Positions 17,429-25,684 of a stretch of DNA of 64,000 nt are shown here, piece by piece. Made by a program: the position numbers and the translations under genes. Within the stretch, counting starts at the first letter, position 1. Every line of letters begins with the position of its first letter. Below the pieces are notes generated by a model that searched no databases, was not told where the DNA came from, and worked only from the letters and a program-made list of their open reading frames with translations. Location: contig CAYGBI010000006.1 of the NCBI GenBank assembly GCA_964348085.1, positions 1-64,000 on the forward strand, in the 5' to 3' direction. Source of the DNA: VXYL01 sp964348085 (lineage in GTDB: Bacteria > Pseudomonadota > Gammaproteobacteria > Pseudomonadales > Azotimanducaceae).

Positions 17429-18396
17429 TGACCAATCAACTATTCCATGCGCTTCGTTTCGCGTCGGACGACGTCCACTACCCGCTGCCGATCGACGGCA
17501 CGGCGGACTGGCGGCGTGGCGCCGCGCCGGTGCGCATCGCGCTACCCGACGTGCCGGCGAACCATATCATCGCAGCCAGTTTCGCGAGTCCCTCGACCGC
17601 CGCGTCCTTCTCCTTCCGCCTGTCCGCCGGCGGCGACGGCTGGTTCGAGACCACACGTTTCGGCGGTCGCGCCCGGCGACGGGAACGCCACCACGGCCAC
17701 GGCGTGGTGGCTGCGGTGGATTATTTCGACGTGGCGCGGAACCTCGCGCAGCCGAGCCTGAGTCTGCTCTGCCGGGCAAGCAAGCCGCAACGCTACTTGG
17801 TCGTCGTGAGCATTCGCCCTCGCGAGGTAGCCGCTCCGGACGACAGTCCAGACGATGTCGGCGGCCTTGCGGCGACGAAGTTGAGCCAGTTGACGTTGCC
17901 GACGGACATCCGCCTACTCGCCTGCTCGCCGACGGCTACCGCTATGGCGCTCGGCATCGCCGAGCACGACGACTTCGCGGCGTTCGTCGCCAGCGCGCGG
18001 CATCCGCCCACGGGCATGTACGGCGTCTGGCCGCACAACCTCTGGGCGGCTGCGCGGCGCGGCGCCTTGGGCGCGCTGGAGTTGTTCTCCGATTGGCGGC
18101 AGGTCACCGGGTTGCTGGCCAAAGGCGCGCGAGTCGTCGCCAGCATCCGCTTCCGGGAAGGGGAACTCGACGGCAGCCCACGGCCGCAAACCGGCGGCCA
18201 CTTGGTGCTGCTGCGCGGCATCGACAACGGCGAGGTGGTGGTGAACGACCCGGCAGCGCCACCGGATTGCGTCGAGCGTCGCTACGACATCGTCCAATTC
18301 GCCCGCGCGTGGTTCCGCTACCGAGGCGCGGGTTATGTCTTCGCGAGCGATACGGAGGCAGCGGCCCGTGACGACGGCCGCCAAACCCCCTCGTAG
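17428..18396 (+). CDS. C39-like peptidase family protein
   Basis: 322 residues. The N-terminal half is beta-rich (IIAASFASPSTAASFSFRL and a second strand pair near residue 130). The C-terminal half has the papain-like order: cysteine in RLLACSPTATAMAL, histidine in QTGGHLVLLRGID, and aspartate in VVVNDPAAPPD. This is the peptidase_C39-like family, whose targets are mostly unknown. No signal peptide is obvious from the TTG 17428 start, which is itself uncertain. It abuts the divergent glutaredoxin-like gene. Confidence 0.7.
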   Translation: MTNQLFHALRFASDDVHYPLPIDGTADWRRGAAPVRIALPDVPANHIIAASFASPSTAASFSFRLSAGGDGWFETTRFGGRARRRERHHGHGVVAAVDYFDVARNLAQPSLSLLCRASKPQRYLVVVSIRPREVAAPDDSPDDVGGLAATKLSQLTLPTDIRLLACSPTATAMALGIAEHDDFAAFVASARHPPTGMYGVWPHNLWAAARRGALGALELFSDWRQVTGLLAKGARVVASIRFREGELDGSPRPQTGGHLVLLRGIDNGEVVVNDPAAPPDCVERRYDIVQFARAWFRYRGAGYVFASDTEAAARDDGRQTPS

Positions 18397-18401
18397 CTCC
18401 T

Positions 18402-18444
18402 CTTAGACCCACTTGTACCCGCCCACTTAGACCCACCTATACCC
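18402..18444 (+). repeat. Two-copy 24-bp direct repeat
   Basis: CTTAGACCCACTTGTACCC (18402-18420) recurs as CTTAGACCCACCTATACCC (18426-18444), two mismatches, 24-base period, in the gap after the C39-like gene. It could be a protein-binding site or simple slippage. Confidence 0.6.
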
Positions 18445-18510
18445 TCTTGCCTCGACACCGGCAATTCTCCACACTGCAACGCTCCAAGTCGCAGTCGCCC
18501 ACCTTCGCGC

Positions 18511-18777
18511 ATGTTCCTCAAGTACCTGTACCACATGTCGATCCTGATCTTAGGCGTCGCGCTAATCACCTACGGGGTGATCGACTGGTACGACCAAGGG
18601 TTGACCATGGAGGGGCTGCTCCTGTACGACAACGGGTGGCGTCCGCATCCGATCTACCTGTTGACCATCGGGCTCTCCATGGTGCCGATGTCGATGTGGG
18701 AGATCTTCGTGTTGGATACCCAAGGCAAAGCTCCGACGACGGATGCGGACCAAGACCGCGACGCCGGCGACACCTGA
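18511..18777 (+). CDS. Small two-span membrane protein of unknown function
   Basis: 88 residues with two hydrophobic segments (YHMSILILGVALITYGVIDWY and IYLLTIGLSMVPMSMWEIFVL) and an acidic C-terminal tail (TTDADQDRDAGDT). I do not recognise a family. It lies three bases before the acetyltransferase gene, on the same strand, and is likely cotranscribed with it. Confidence 0.6.
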   Translation: MFLKYLYHMSILILGVALITYGVIDWYDQGLTMEGLLLYDNGWRPHPIYLLTIGLSMVPMSMWEIFVLDTQGKAPTTDADQDRDAGDT

Positions 18778-18780
18778 GGG

Positions 18781-19374
18781 ATGTCGAACCAGCAACCGGC
18801 CCTTTCCGCCACCGAGCCGTCGCAGCGCCGGTACGGCGCCACGCGCGCAGCGAGTCCGCGCTTCCGGACGTACTTTCGCGCCGTCGCCAGCAAAGACCGG
18901 CGCGAAGTGCTGGCGTTGGCCGCTTCCAGCCGAGAGTTGCACATGCCGTGGATCTCGCCGCCGATGACGCCGCACATGTTCAAGATCTATCTGCGCCGCA
19001 CGCAGCGGGACGACCACGCGGGATTCGTGATTTGTCGTCGCGACGGCGACCAAATCGTCGGTGTCATCAACGTGAACAACATCGTCAAGGGCACGTTGCA
19101 GTCCGCTTCGCTCGCCTATTACGCGGCACAGGCCCATGCCGGCCAAGGCTTCATGCGCGAAGGATTGACGCAGGTTAAGGAGCATTTGTTCGGCAAACTC
19201 GGTTTGCACCGCTTGGAGGCGAATATCCAACCGGAGAACAAGGCGTCCATCGCCTTGGTGCGAAGCTGCGGCTTCCAGTGCGAGGGTTTGTCGAAGCGCT
19301 ATCTCTATGTCAACGGCGCTTGGCGCGACCACGAACGCTGGGCGGCGATCGATGATCGGAGGCATTTGCGATGA
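18781..19374 (+). CDS. GNAT N-acetyltransferase, RimJ/RimL type
   Basis: 197 residues. The RimJ/RimL-like core is present: acidic strand IVGVINVNNIVKGTLQSASLAYY, the acetyl-CoA loop region AQAHAGQGFMREGLTQV, and HRLEANIQPENKASIALVRSCGFQCEG with the closing strand SKRYLYVNGAWRDHERWAAI. Relatives acetylate protein N-termini such as ribosomal S5 or L12, or small molecules; the target here is unknown. Its stop overlaps the ATG of the next gene by four bases. Confidence 0.85.
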   Translation: MSNQQPALSATEPSQRRYGATRAASPRFRTYFRAVASKDRREVLALAASSRELHMPWISPPMTPHMFKIYLRRTQRDDHAGFVICRRDGDQIVGVINVNNIVKGTLQSASLAYYAAQAHAGQGFMREGLTQVKEHLFGKLGLHRLEANIQPENKASIALVRSCGFQCEGLSKRYLYVNGAWRDHERWAAIDDRRHLR

Positions 19375-21221
19375 AACGCGAACCCTATGGAAGCTGGCAG
19401 TCCCCCATCGACGCCGAAGTGGCGGTGGCGTCGGTCAAGGGCTACGGCAGCTTGCGCGGCGAGGGCGACGACCTGTATTGGACCGAGGCCCGCCCATCGG
19501 AGGGTGGCCGCACAACCCTCGTTCGCTACGCGGACGGCGAGAGTCGCGAGCTGACCCCCGCCCCTTTCCATCCCCGAAGCCGCGTCCACGAATACGGCGG
19601 CGGCGCCTATTGCGTCGCCGGCGAGCACGCCTTCTTCGTCAACTTCGCCGATCAGAACATCTACCGAGTGGCGGTGGACGGGCTAAGCGCACCGCGCGCC
19701 ATCACCGCGGGCGATGCCAACGAACGCTTCGGGGATTTGGCTTGGGACGGCGACGCCCTGCTCGCGGTGCGAGAGACCCACGGCGACGCCGAGCCGGTGA
19801 ACGACCTCGTGCGGGTGGACGTGGACACCGGATCGGTGACCGTGGTACACGCCGGGCATGACTTCTACGCCGCGCCGCGACCGGCGCACGGGCGGCTGGC
19901 GTTCCTCGTCTGGGATCACCCCAACATGCCTTGGGATGGCACGCAGCTCGTGGTGGCGGACTACCGACGCGGCGCGTTGACCAACGCGACCGTGGTCGCC
20001 GGCGGCGCCGCCGAGTCCGTCGTGCAACCTACCTGGTGCCGCGAACGCCTGCTGTTCGCCACCGACGCCGGGGGGTATTGGAACTTGCACGCCTACGACG
20101 ATTCCGGCGTCTATTGCGTGCTCGAGGAAGCGGCGGAATACGCCGGACCCGCGTGGCAGTTCGGCACCGCCTACTTCGCCGTCGTCGGCGAACACCATGT
20201 GGTAGCGAGGCGCGTGGCGGACGGCGTCGCCTCGCTGGTGCTCGTCGATATCGAACGCGGTTTCGCCACCCCCTTGCACGACGCCTGCTCGTCCTACGGC
20301 GATCTCGCGCACAGCGCCCGCGGAATCGCCTACATCAGTGGGTACGCGGACCGATCAAGTCGGATCGTTGAACTCGGCCTAGACACACGGGAAGAGCGCG
20401 TCATCGCGGCCCCGGCGCCGTCGTCGATTCCCCAAGCGGTCATCTCGGCTCCCGAGCGCATCGACTTTCCTACCGAAGGCGGCACGGCCCACGCCTTCAT
20501 TTATCCGCCCCGCAACGGCGACAAGCAGGGTTTGGTCGGCGAACTGCCGCCGCTGCTCGTCACCACCCACGGCGGCCCCACGGCGAGCGCCACCGCGGAT
20601 CTGTCTTGGGGCGTGCAGTTCTACACCTCTCGGGGATGGGCGGTCGCGGACGTCAACTACCGCGGCAGCACGGGTTACGGACGACCCTATCGCGAGCAGT
20701 TGCGAGGCCGTTGGGGCCTTGCCGATGTCCAAGACTGCGTCGCCTGCGTGCGCCACCTCGTCGCCGAAGGCCGCGTGGACGCCAGCCGAGTAGCGATTCG
20801 CGGCGGCAGCGCCGGCGGCTACACCACGCTCGCAGCGTTGACCTTCAGTAGCGTCTTCAAAGCCGGCGCCAGCCACTACGGCATCGGCGACCTCAAGGCG
20901 CTGGACGAAGATACGCACAAGTTCGAGTCGCGCTACGTCGGCACGCTGGTCGGCGACAGCGAGGCGATACGCGACCGCTCGCCCATCAACCACGTGCATC
21001 GGCTCGACTGCCCGGTGATTTTCTTTCAAGGCGCGGACGACAAAGTGGTGCCGCCCAACCAAGCGGAAGCCATGCGCGACGCCTTGCTCGCCAAGGGCGT
21101 CGATGTGGAGTACGAGCTGTTCGAGGGCGAGGGACACGGCTTCCGGCGGGCTGAAAACGTGCGTCGCGTTATCAACGCCGAATATGCGTTTTTCGCACGG
21201 GTGTTCGGCATCGCGCTATGA
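19371..21221 (+). CDS. S9 family prolyl oligopeptidase-type peptidase
   Basis: 616 residues: an N-terminal beta-propeller-like region (to about residue 360), then an alpha/beta-hydrolase domain. The nucleophile is in IRGGSAGGYTTLA, the aspartate in QGADDKVVPPNQAE and the histidine in EGEGHGFRRAENV. The HGGPT oxyanion segment is also present. No signal peptide is seen, so it is probably a cytosolic acylaminoacyl-peptidase or dipeptidyl-peptidase-like enzyme. It overlaps both the acetyltransferase stop and the ddl start by four bases, so the three genes are coupled. Confidence 0.88.
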   Translation: MKREPYGSWQSPIDAEVAVASVKGYGSLRGEGDDLYWTEARPSEGGRTTLVRYADGESRELTPAPFHPRSRVHEYGGGAYCVAGEHAFFVNFADQNIYRVAVDGLSAPRAITAGDANERFGDLAWDGDALLAVRETHGDAEPVNDLVRVDVDTGSVTVVHAGHDFYAAPRPAHGRLAFLVWDHPNMPWDGTQLVVADYRRGALTNATVVAGGAAESVVQPTWCRERLLFATDAGGYWNLHAYDDSGVYCVLEEAAEYAGPAWQFGTAYFAVVGEHHVVARRVADGVASLVLVDIERGFATPLHDACSSYGDLAHSARGIAYISGYADRSSRIVELGLDTREERVIAAPAPSSIPQAVISAPERIDFPTEGGTAHAFIYPPRNGDKQGLVGELPPLLVTTHGGPTASATADLSWGVQFYTSRGWAVADVNYRGSTGYGRPYREQLRGRWGLADVQDCVACVRHLVAEGRVDASRVAIRGGSAGGYTTLAALTFSSVFKAGASHYGIGDLKALDEDTHKFESRYVGTLVGDSEAIRDRSPINHVHRLDCPVIFFQGADDKVVPPNQAEAMRDALLAKGVDVEYELFEGEGHGFRRAENVRRVINAEYAFFARVFGIAL

Positions 21222-22174
21222 ACGTCGCGGTGCTCGCCGGCGGAGCGTCCGCCGAGGCGCAAGTTTCCCGCTCCTCCGCCAAGGGCGTCGCCAGTGCGCT
21301 CGAGAGCCGCGGCCACGAGGTAGCAACCACGGAACTGAACGACCGCCTCGTGAACAATCTGCGAGCGTTCGCCCCGGACGTGGTGTTCCCGATGCTGCAC
21401 GGCCCGCCCGGCGAAGACGGCACGGTGCAGGGACTACTGACCATGCTCGGCATGGCCTTCGTCGGCGCGGATGTGCGCGGCTGCGCCGTGGCGATGGACA
21501 AGCATGTGGCGAAGGCATTGTTCCGCGCCGAAGGTTTGCCGGTCGCCGACGACGTGTGCATCGCACCGGGCAGCGACCCCGCGGCAGCGGCACGAAGGGT
21601 TGACGCCGAACTAGGCGACCGGGTGGTGGTAAAGCCAATGCGCCAAGGCTCGGCGTTGGGTTTGACGCCGCTGCCGAACGGCGGCGACCTCGTCGCACCC
21701 TTACGAACGGCCCTCGCGTTCGGCGAGGGCGTCTTGGTGGAGCGCTACGTGCTCGGCAGAGAGATCACGGTAGGCGTGCTCGACGAGCACGACAAGCCGC
21801 CGGTGGCACTGCCCAGCATCGAGATCAAGGTCGCCGACGGCGAGTGGTACGACTATCGCAACCGCTACACGCCGGGAAGAAGCGAGCATGTCGTGCCAGC
21901 CCCACTGTCAGCCGACATACTCGACGAATTGGCCGAATTGGCGCTCCGCGCACACCGTTGCCTAGGCTTGCGCGACCTGTCCCGCGCCGATTTCGTGGTG
22001 GACGACATCGGTGGGCGCTGTTGGCTACTGGAGGTCAACGCGCTGCCGGGCATGACGCCGACCAGTCTGTACCCGGACGCCTGCCGGGCGGTCGGCATCG
22101 ACTTCGCCGCATTGACGGACCGACTGGCGCGAAGCGCTTACCGGCGCGGCCCCGACCTTTCGCTTCGGGCGTAG
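21218..22174 (+). CDS. ddl: D-alanine--D-alanine ligase
   Basis: 318-residue ATP-grasp ligase making the D-Ala-D-Ala terminus of peptidoglycan precursors. Visible motifs: VAVLAGGASAEAQVSRSSA at the start, FPMLHGPPGEDGTVQGLL, VVVKPMRQGSALGLT, EITVGVLD, YDYRNRYTPG, and the metal/ATP signature LLEVNALPGMTPTSLYP near the C-terminus. It is not in a mur/fts cluster here, but coupled to the S9 peptidase. The last 40 or so bases are duplicated about 655 bases downstream, as part of the tandem duplication. Confidence 0.93.
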   Translation: MNVAVLAGGASAEAQVSRSSAKGVASALESRGHEVATTELNDRLVNNLRAFAPDVVFPMLHGPPGEDGTVQGLLTMLGMAFVGADVRGCAVAMDKHVAKALFRAEGLPVADDVCIAPGSDPAAAARRVDAELGDRVVVKPMRQGSALGLTPLPNGGDLVAPLRTALAFGEGVLVERYVLGREITVGVLDEHDKPPVALPSIEIKVADGEWYDYRNRYTPGRSEHVVPAPLSADILDELAELALRAHRCLGLRDLSRADFVVDDIGGRCWLLEVNALPGMTPTSLYPDACRAVGIDFAALTDRLARSAYRRGPDLSLRA

Positions 22175-22200
22175 CGCTTTCCACCTCGGATCGAACGCGC

Positions 22201-22515
22201 GTGGCTGTGGATATGCTAGACGGTGTTTACGAGGTCGCACCCGCCGTCTTGGCCGGATATCTCTTCGCCGTTGCGATGCAGTTGTGCGAACGGCTTAGCG
22301 GCGACGACTTCGCCTTCTCTCGCGCGGAACAGGCGATTTGGCCCCTCGCGGCCCTCGGCATCGAGCTGTTCTATCCGGGCGGCCTCGGCCTCGACACCTT
22401 CATTATGATGCTCAGCGCTTTGGTGGTCTACGTGGCATGGAGGCAGCGCCTGCGCGACGCGCGTATCTACCGCGCCATGCTGCGTCGCAAGCTAAAACAC
22501 ACCGACGCTCGATGA
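22201..22515 (+). CDS. Small membrane protein, copy 1 of a tandem pair
   Basis: About 104 residues from GTG 22201 (ATG 22213 is also possible). It has two hydrophobic stretches, VYEVAPAVLAGYLFAVAMQL and GLGLDTFIMMLSALVVYVAW, then a basic tail RQRLRDARIYRAMLRRKLKH. Function unknown. The GTG aligns exactly with the GTG of the downstream paralogue, which is why I prefer it. It arose, with its neighbour, by tandem duplication. Confidence 0.55.
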   Translation: MAVDMLDGVYEVAPAVLAGYLFAVAMQLCERLSGDDFAFSRAEQAIWPLAALGIELFYPGGLGLDTFIMMLSALVVYVAWRQRLRDARIYRAMLRRKLKHTDAR

Positions 22516-22559
22516 AGCGACCAAACAGCAACCGGTCGAGCGCATCCCCTCAAGCTGAA

Positions 22560-22775
22560 CGCGAAGGCGTGTCGAGCAGCTACTCGGCGCCAAGGCGCTC
22601 GATATGCCGCAGCCAGATGTTGCGGAAACCGTACTCGGTGGCCGGGGTTCTGCAACACCAACGGGCCTTCCGGGCCGCGCGGCGTGTCGTAGCTGGCGAG
22701 TTCGTGGTGTTTGGCCAGCCGTTGAGTGCGTTGGCGGCGCTGAACGACCAAGCCGTTGTGAAATACGGTCATGCG
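22560..22775 (-). pseudogene. Truncated, frameshifted 3' copy of the DUF1080 gene
   Basis: On the minus strand the reading frame FHNGLVVQRRQRTQRL...YDTPRGPEGPLVLQNPG matches the C-terminal region of the intact DUF1080 protein at 23248-24003 (FHNGLVVQHRQRVQGP...YDTPHGPEGPLVLQDHG). After VRF one extra base (GGAAACCG versus GGAACCG on the plus strand) throws the frame and the native C-terminus RNIWLRRIERFRAE is lost. Nothing upstream of the fragment encodes the rest, so it is a relic of the tandem duplication. Confidence 0.8.
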
Positions 22776-22855
22776 GATCGACTAGCGCAGAGCGCTTTTC
22801 GACGCGGCCCCGACCTCATTGCGCGCACAATGCACCCTCTGCCCCCATCCAAGCG

Positions 22856-23227
22856 GTGATACCGTATCTGCTGGGGGCGGTCTACGAGTTGGCCCCACCG
22901 TTCGTGGCTGGCTTTTTGGCTCGCGTCGCGATCAACCTGTGCGACAGGCTTGCCGGCTACGACTCCCCGACCTCGCTCAAGAACCCATTTGCTTGGGGTG
23001 GCTTCGTGGCCAGCGTGGTGGCCTTCATCGAACAATTCGCTCACGTCGACATCGGCCTTGGTGCTTTGCTCGGATGCCTGCTCAGCGCCTTGACGGTCTA
23101 CGTGGCATGGAGGCAGCGCCTGCGCGAAGCCCGTATCTACCGCGCCACACTGCGTCGCAAGCAAAACACACCGACGCTCGATGGAGCGGCCAAACAGCAA
23201 CCGGTCGAGCGCGTTCCCTCAAGCTGA
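22856..23227 (+). CDS. Small membrane protein, copy 2 of a tandem pair
   Basis: 123 residues from GTG 22856. Paralogue of the gene at 22201: VYELAPPFVAGFLARVAINLCDRLAG and LGALLGCLLSALTVYVAWRQRLREARIYRATLRRK. A middle insertion (SPTSLKNPFAWGGFVASVVAFIEQ) and a longer C-terminal tail distinguish it. No function can be assigned. Downstream, tail to tail, lies the intact DUF1080 gene, 20 bases away. Confidence 0.55.
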   Translation: MIPYLLGAVYELAPPFVAGFLARVAINLCDRLAGYDSPTSLKNPFAWGGFVASVVAFIEQFAHVDIGLGALLGCLLSALTVYVAWRQRLREARIYRATLRRKQNTPTLDGAAKQQPVERVPSS

Positions 23228-23247
23228 ACGCAAGGCGTGTCGAGCAG

Positions 23248-24003
23248 CTACTCGGCGCGAAAGCGCTCGATACGCCGCAGCCATATGTTGCGGAACCGTA
23301 CTCGGTCGCCGTGGTCCTGCAACACCAACGGGCCTTCGGGGCCGTGCGGCGTGTCGTAGTCTGCGAGTGCGCGGTGTTTGGTCGGCCCTTGCACTCGTTG
23401 GCGGTGCTGAACGACCAAGCCGTTGTGAAATACCGTCATGAACGCCGGCGACGCAAGCTCGCCGTCTCGGAACGTTGGCGTCTCGAAGACAATGTCGTAG
23501 ACATGCCACTGCCCCGGCGCCACGCAGGCATTTACCAATGGCGGATATTGCCCGTAGATCGCGCCGGTTAGGCCGTCGGCGTAGGTAGGGTTGGCGTAGC
23601 CGTCGAGCACTTGCACTTCGTACAGGCCAAGCAGAAAAACGCCGCTGTTGCCGCGGCCTTGACTGTCGGCCGTGATCTCGGTCGGCGCACTCCACTCCAC
23701 ATGCAACTGGCAACTGCCGAAGTGCTCTCGGGTGTGGATGTCGCCCGTTCTGGGCCGCACCGCCATCGCGTCGCCGTCTACCAGCCGCCAGCGCGCCACA
23801 CCACCGTCGGCACCGGCCCATGCGTCGAGATTCCTGCCGTCGAACAACACCACGGCGTCCGACGGTGGTTCCCCGGCACGCGCTTGGGTGGAAAAAGTCG
23901 GCGGTCGCACCACGGACGGCGACGGCCGGTCGATGTCGTGAACGCGCCACTTGCCGTCCGGCAGCGTCGGCGTATCGGTGTAGCCCTTCGGCAGTTCCTT
24001 CAT
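23248..24003 (-). CDS. DUF1080 / 3-keto-disaccharide hydrolase-domain protein
   Basis: 251 residues. Concanavalin-like beta-sandwich of the DUF1080 family: DAVVLFDGRNLDAWAG, WRLVDGDAMAVRPRTGDIHTRE, CQLHVEWSAP, GNSGVFLLGLYEVQVLDGYANPTYADG, QWHVYDIVFETPTF and GPEGPLVLQDHGDRVRFRNIWLR. Family members are often exported and some hydrolyse 3-keto-glycosides; here no clear signal peptide is seen at MKELPKGYTD. Located between amt and the duplicated membrane-protein genes. Its 3' portion is duplicated as a pseudogene. Confidence 0.82.
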   Translation of the reverse strand: MKELPKGYTDTPTLPDGKWRVHDIDRPSPSVVRPPTFSTQARAGEPPSDAVVLFDGRNLDAWAGADGGVARWRLVDGDAMAVRPRTGDIHTREHFGSCQLHVEWSAPTEITADSQGRGNSGVFLLGLYEVQVLDGYANPTYADGLTGAIYGQYPPLVNACVAPGQWHVYDIVFETPTFRDGELASPAFMTVFHNGLVVQHRQRVQGPTKHRALADYDTPHGPEGPLVLQDHGDRVRFRNIWLRRIERFRAE

Positions 24004-24021
24004 CGCAGCCCCTACATTTCG

Positions 24022-25320
24022 CTACAGGATGTAGCCACGTTCGTTGTGGGAGACCAAGTCCAAGCCTTCCACTTCGTCCTCGTCCGAGACGCGATTGCCC
24101 ACCAAGGCACCGGTGATCTTCAAGATGATCCAAGTGGCGACGGCCGTATAGCCCATGGTGGCCACCACACCGACGAATTGTGCGAGCAACTGATCACCGA
24201 TGACGATGTCTTCTTGGCCGCTGAAGACCCCGAGCGCACTACTGGCGAACAGCCCGGTGAGAATCGTACCCAATGCGCCGCCGACGGCATGCACCGGGAA
24301 GACGTCGAGCGAATCGTCGATCTTGAGCTTCTGCTTCATGAAGTTGGTGGCGAAGAAGCACACTGTGCCGGCGGAGATGCCGATTACCAAGGCGCCGGCA
24401 GGGCCCACGAAGCCGGATGCCGGCGTGATGGTGCCGAGGCCGGCCACCATGCCGGTCACCGCCCCTAGCGCGCTCGGCTTGCCGTAGCGCAGCCACTCGA
24501 TGACGAGCCAAGTGAAGGCACCGGCGGCAGCCGAAATATGGGTAACCGTAAGCGCCATGGCGGCGTCGCCGTTGGCGGCCAGAGCACTACCGCCGTTGAA
24601 GCCGAACCAGCCCACCCACAGCATCGCGGCACCCGCCACGGTCAGCGTCATGTTGTGCGGTGGTTGCGTGCGCTCGGGGAAACCTCGCCTAGAGCCGAGG
24701 GTGATCGCGGCCACCACGGCGGCGGTGCCAGCCGTGATGTGGACCACCGTGCCGCCGGCGAAGTCCATCACTTTCAGCCATTCGATCCAGTCACCGCCCA
24801 ACCAGCCACCGCCCCACACCCAATGGGTGATGGGTGCGTACACCAAGAGCGACCAGAAGACAGTGAATAGCAGCACGGCGGAGAAACGCATGCGCTCGGC
24901 GAAGCCGCCTACGATCAGCGCCGGCGTGATGATGGCGAAGGTGAGTTGGAAGGTGGCGAAGAGCGATTCGGGAATGGTGCCGTTCAGGGCGTCCTCGGTC
25001 ACGCCGTTGTATAGGAACTTGCTGAGGTCCCCGACCACGCCGAGGCTGTCGCCAAACGCCAAACTGTAGCCTACAACTAGCCAAAGGATGGTCACCAGAC
25101 ACGCGATCACGAAGCACTGCAAGAGCACGGAGAGCACGTTGTTGGCACGCACCAAGCCGCCATAGAAGAGCGCCAAACCGGGCAACGTCATGAACAGCAC
25201 CAGCGCCGTCGACGTCAGGATCCACGCGCTATCGCCGCTGTCGAGCGTTTCCGAGCCGAAGGCGACGGCGCCGCCGAAGAGCGCCGCTACGGCGATAAGA
25301 CGTTGCGCGAGCGTTTTCAT
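24022..25320 (-). CDS. amt: Ammonium transporter, Amt/MEP family
   Basis: 432-residue polytopic inner-membrane channel with an N-terminal signal-like segment (LIAVAALFGGAVAFGSE) as in AmtB. Eleven membrane segments are expected; FAGGTVVHITAGTAAVVAAI and FPVHAVGGALGTILTGLF carry the paired pore histidines. The C-terminus (DEDEVEGLDLVSHNERGYIL) is the usual regulatory tail contacted by GlnK. No glnK gene is adjacent; the downstream gene is the DUF1080 protein. The ribosome-binding site is GGGAAGGGG just before the ATG. Confidence 0.93.
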   Translation of the reverse strand: MKTLAQRLIAVAALFGGAVAFGSETLDSGDSAWILTSTALVLFMTLPGLALFYGGLVRANNVLSVLLQCFVIACLVTILWLVVGYSLAFGDSLGVVGDLSKFLYNGVTEDALNGTIPESLFATFQLTFAIITPALIVGGFAERMRFSAVLLFTVFWSLLVYAPITHWVWGGGWLGGDWIEWLKVMDFAGGTVVHITAGTAAVVAAITLGSRRGFPERTQPPHNMTLTVAGAAMLWVGWFGFNGGSALAANGDAAMALTVTHISAAAGAFTWLVIEWLRYGKPSALGAVTGMVAGLGTITPASGFVGPAGALVIGISAGTVCFFATNFMKQKLKIDDSLDVFPVHAVGGALGTILTGLFASSALGVFSGQEDIVIGDQLLAQFVGVVATMGYTAVATWIILKITGALVGNRVSDEDEVEGLDLVSHNERGYIL

Positions 25321-25382
25321 AGTTGCCCCTTCCCTGCCAAGCGAATGAACTTACACAACTATGCGCCTTTGTTCCACCGAGC

Positions 25383-25545
25383 GCCCGCTCAGCCCTCCAC
25401 CCGCTCCGCTAGGAATACCGCCGGCGTGACGAAGTCGTTGCTCCGATAGGACAGCGGCCGCACGTCCCCTCACACGGGAACGGCGAAGGCCCGCGGAACC
25501 GCGAACTTCCCCCGACATAGCCGACGCGTACCCCAGCCGCAAGTA
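25383..25545 (-). pseudogene. Decayed fragment related to the lipoprotein gene at 26516
   Basis: Translation on the minus strand gives FAVPRAFAVPV, a stop, then GDVRPLSYRSNDFVTPAVFLAERVEG and another stop. The intact gene reads FAVPRTFAVPVWRDLRPLSFRSNYFVMQLPADFVAERVEGYAPR. The preceding ASAMSG is shared in another frame, so there are frame errors as well. The remaining C-terminal two-thirds are absent. It is the truncated twin from the local duplication. Confidence 0.7.
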
Positions 25546-25562
25546 GCCAACGACGAGAGCCT

Positions 25563-25672
25563 TAGCGCCACGAAAGCCGTCGCCCTTCGGCGCCGCCTTT
25601 CGCCCCAGCCCAAGCCGCCCTAGCAGTCCTTCGGACTTCCGGCTGACGCCGCCAAGTCCGAAGGACTGCTAG
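25563..25672 (+). repeat. Dispersed structured repeat, copy 3 (best palindrome)
   Basis: Starts TAGCGCCACGAAAGCC and ends CTAG. The right half is a perfect 19-bp inverted repeat (25620-25638 against 25654-25672) around a 15-base loop. A second possible stem pairs CGAAAG with CTTTCG in the left half. It lies just beyond the 3' end of the exported protein gene at 25685. Confidence 0.85.
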
Positions 25673-25684
25673 CCCGAAGACCCC

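Larger units (their letters stand above)
22130..23440. repeat. Tandem duplication, about 0.66-kb unit, two diverged copies
   Basis: Each copy holds the last bases of ddl (GCGCGGCCCCGACCT near 22146 and its counterpart near 22802), a small membrane-protein gene, and the 3' end of a leftward DUF1080 gene. Offsets between corresponding points are about 655-670 bases. Long stretches are near-identical, for example GTCTACGTGGCATGGAGGCA at 22426 and 23096. The first copy's DUF1080 part is broken; the second belongs to the intact gene. Confidence 0.85.

Noticed and set aside
17428..18396. C39 domain as a bacteriocin-exporter peptidase
   Set aside because: No ABC transporter domain, no membrane spans and no bacteriocin precursor nearby; only a general C39-like call is supported.
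25321..25345. Sigma-54 type promoter (GG-N10-GC) in front of amt
   Set aside because: The GG/GC pair lies in the ribosome-binding site and the -12 position would be only a few bases before the ATG; GGGAAGGGG is better explained as Shine-Dalgarno.
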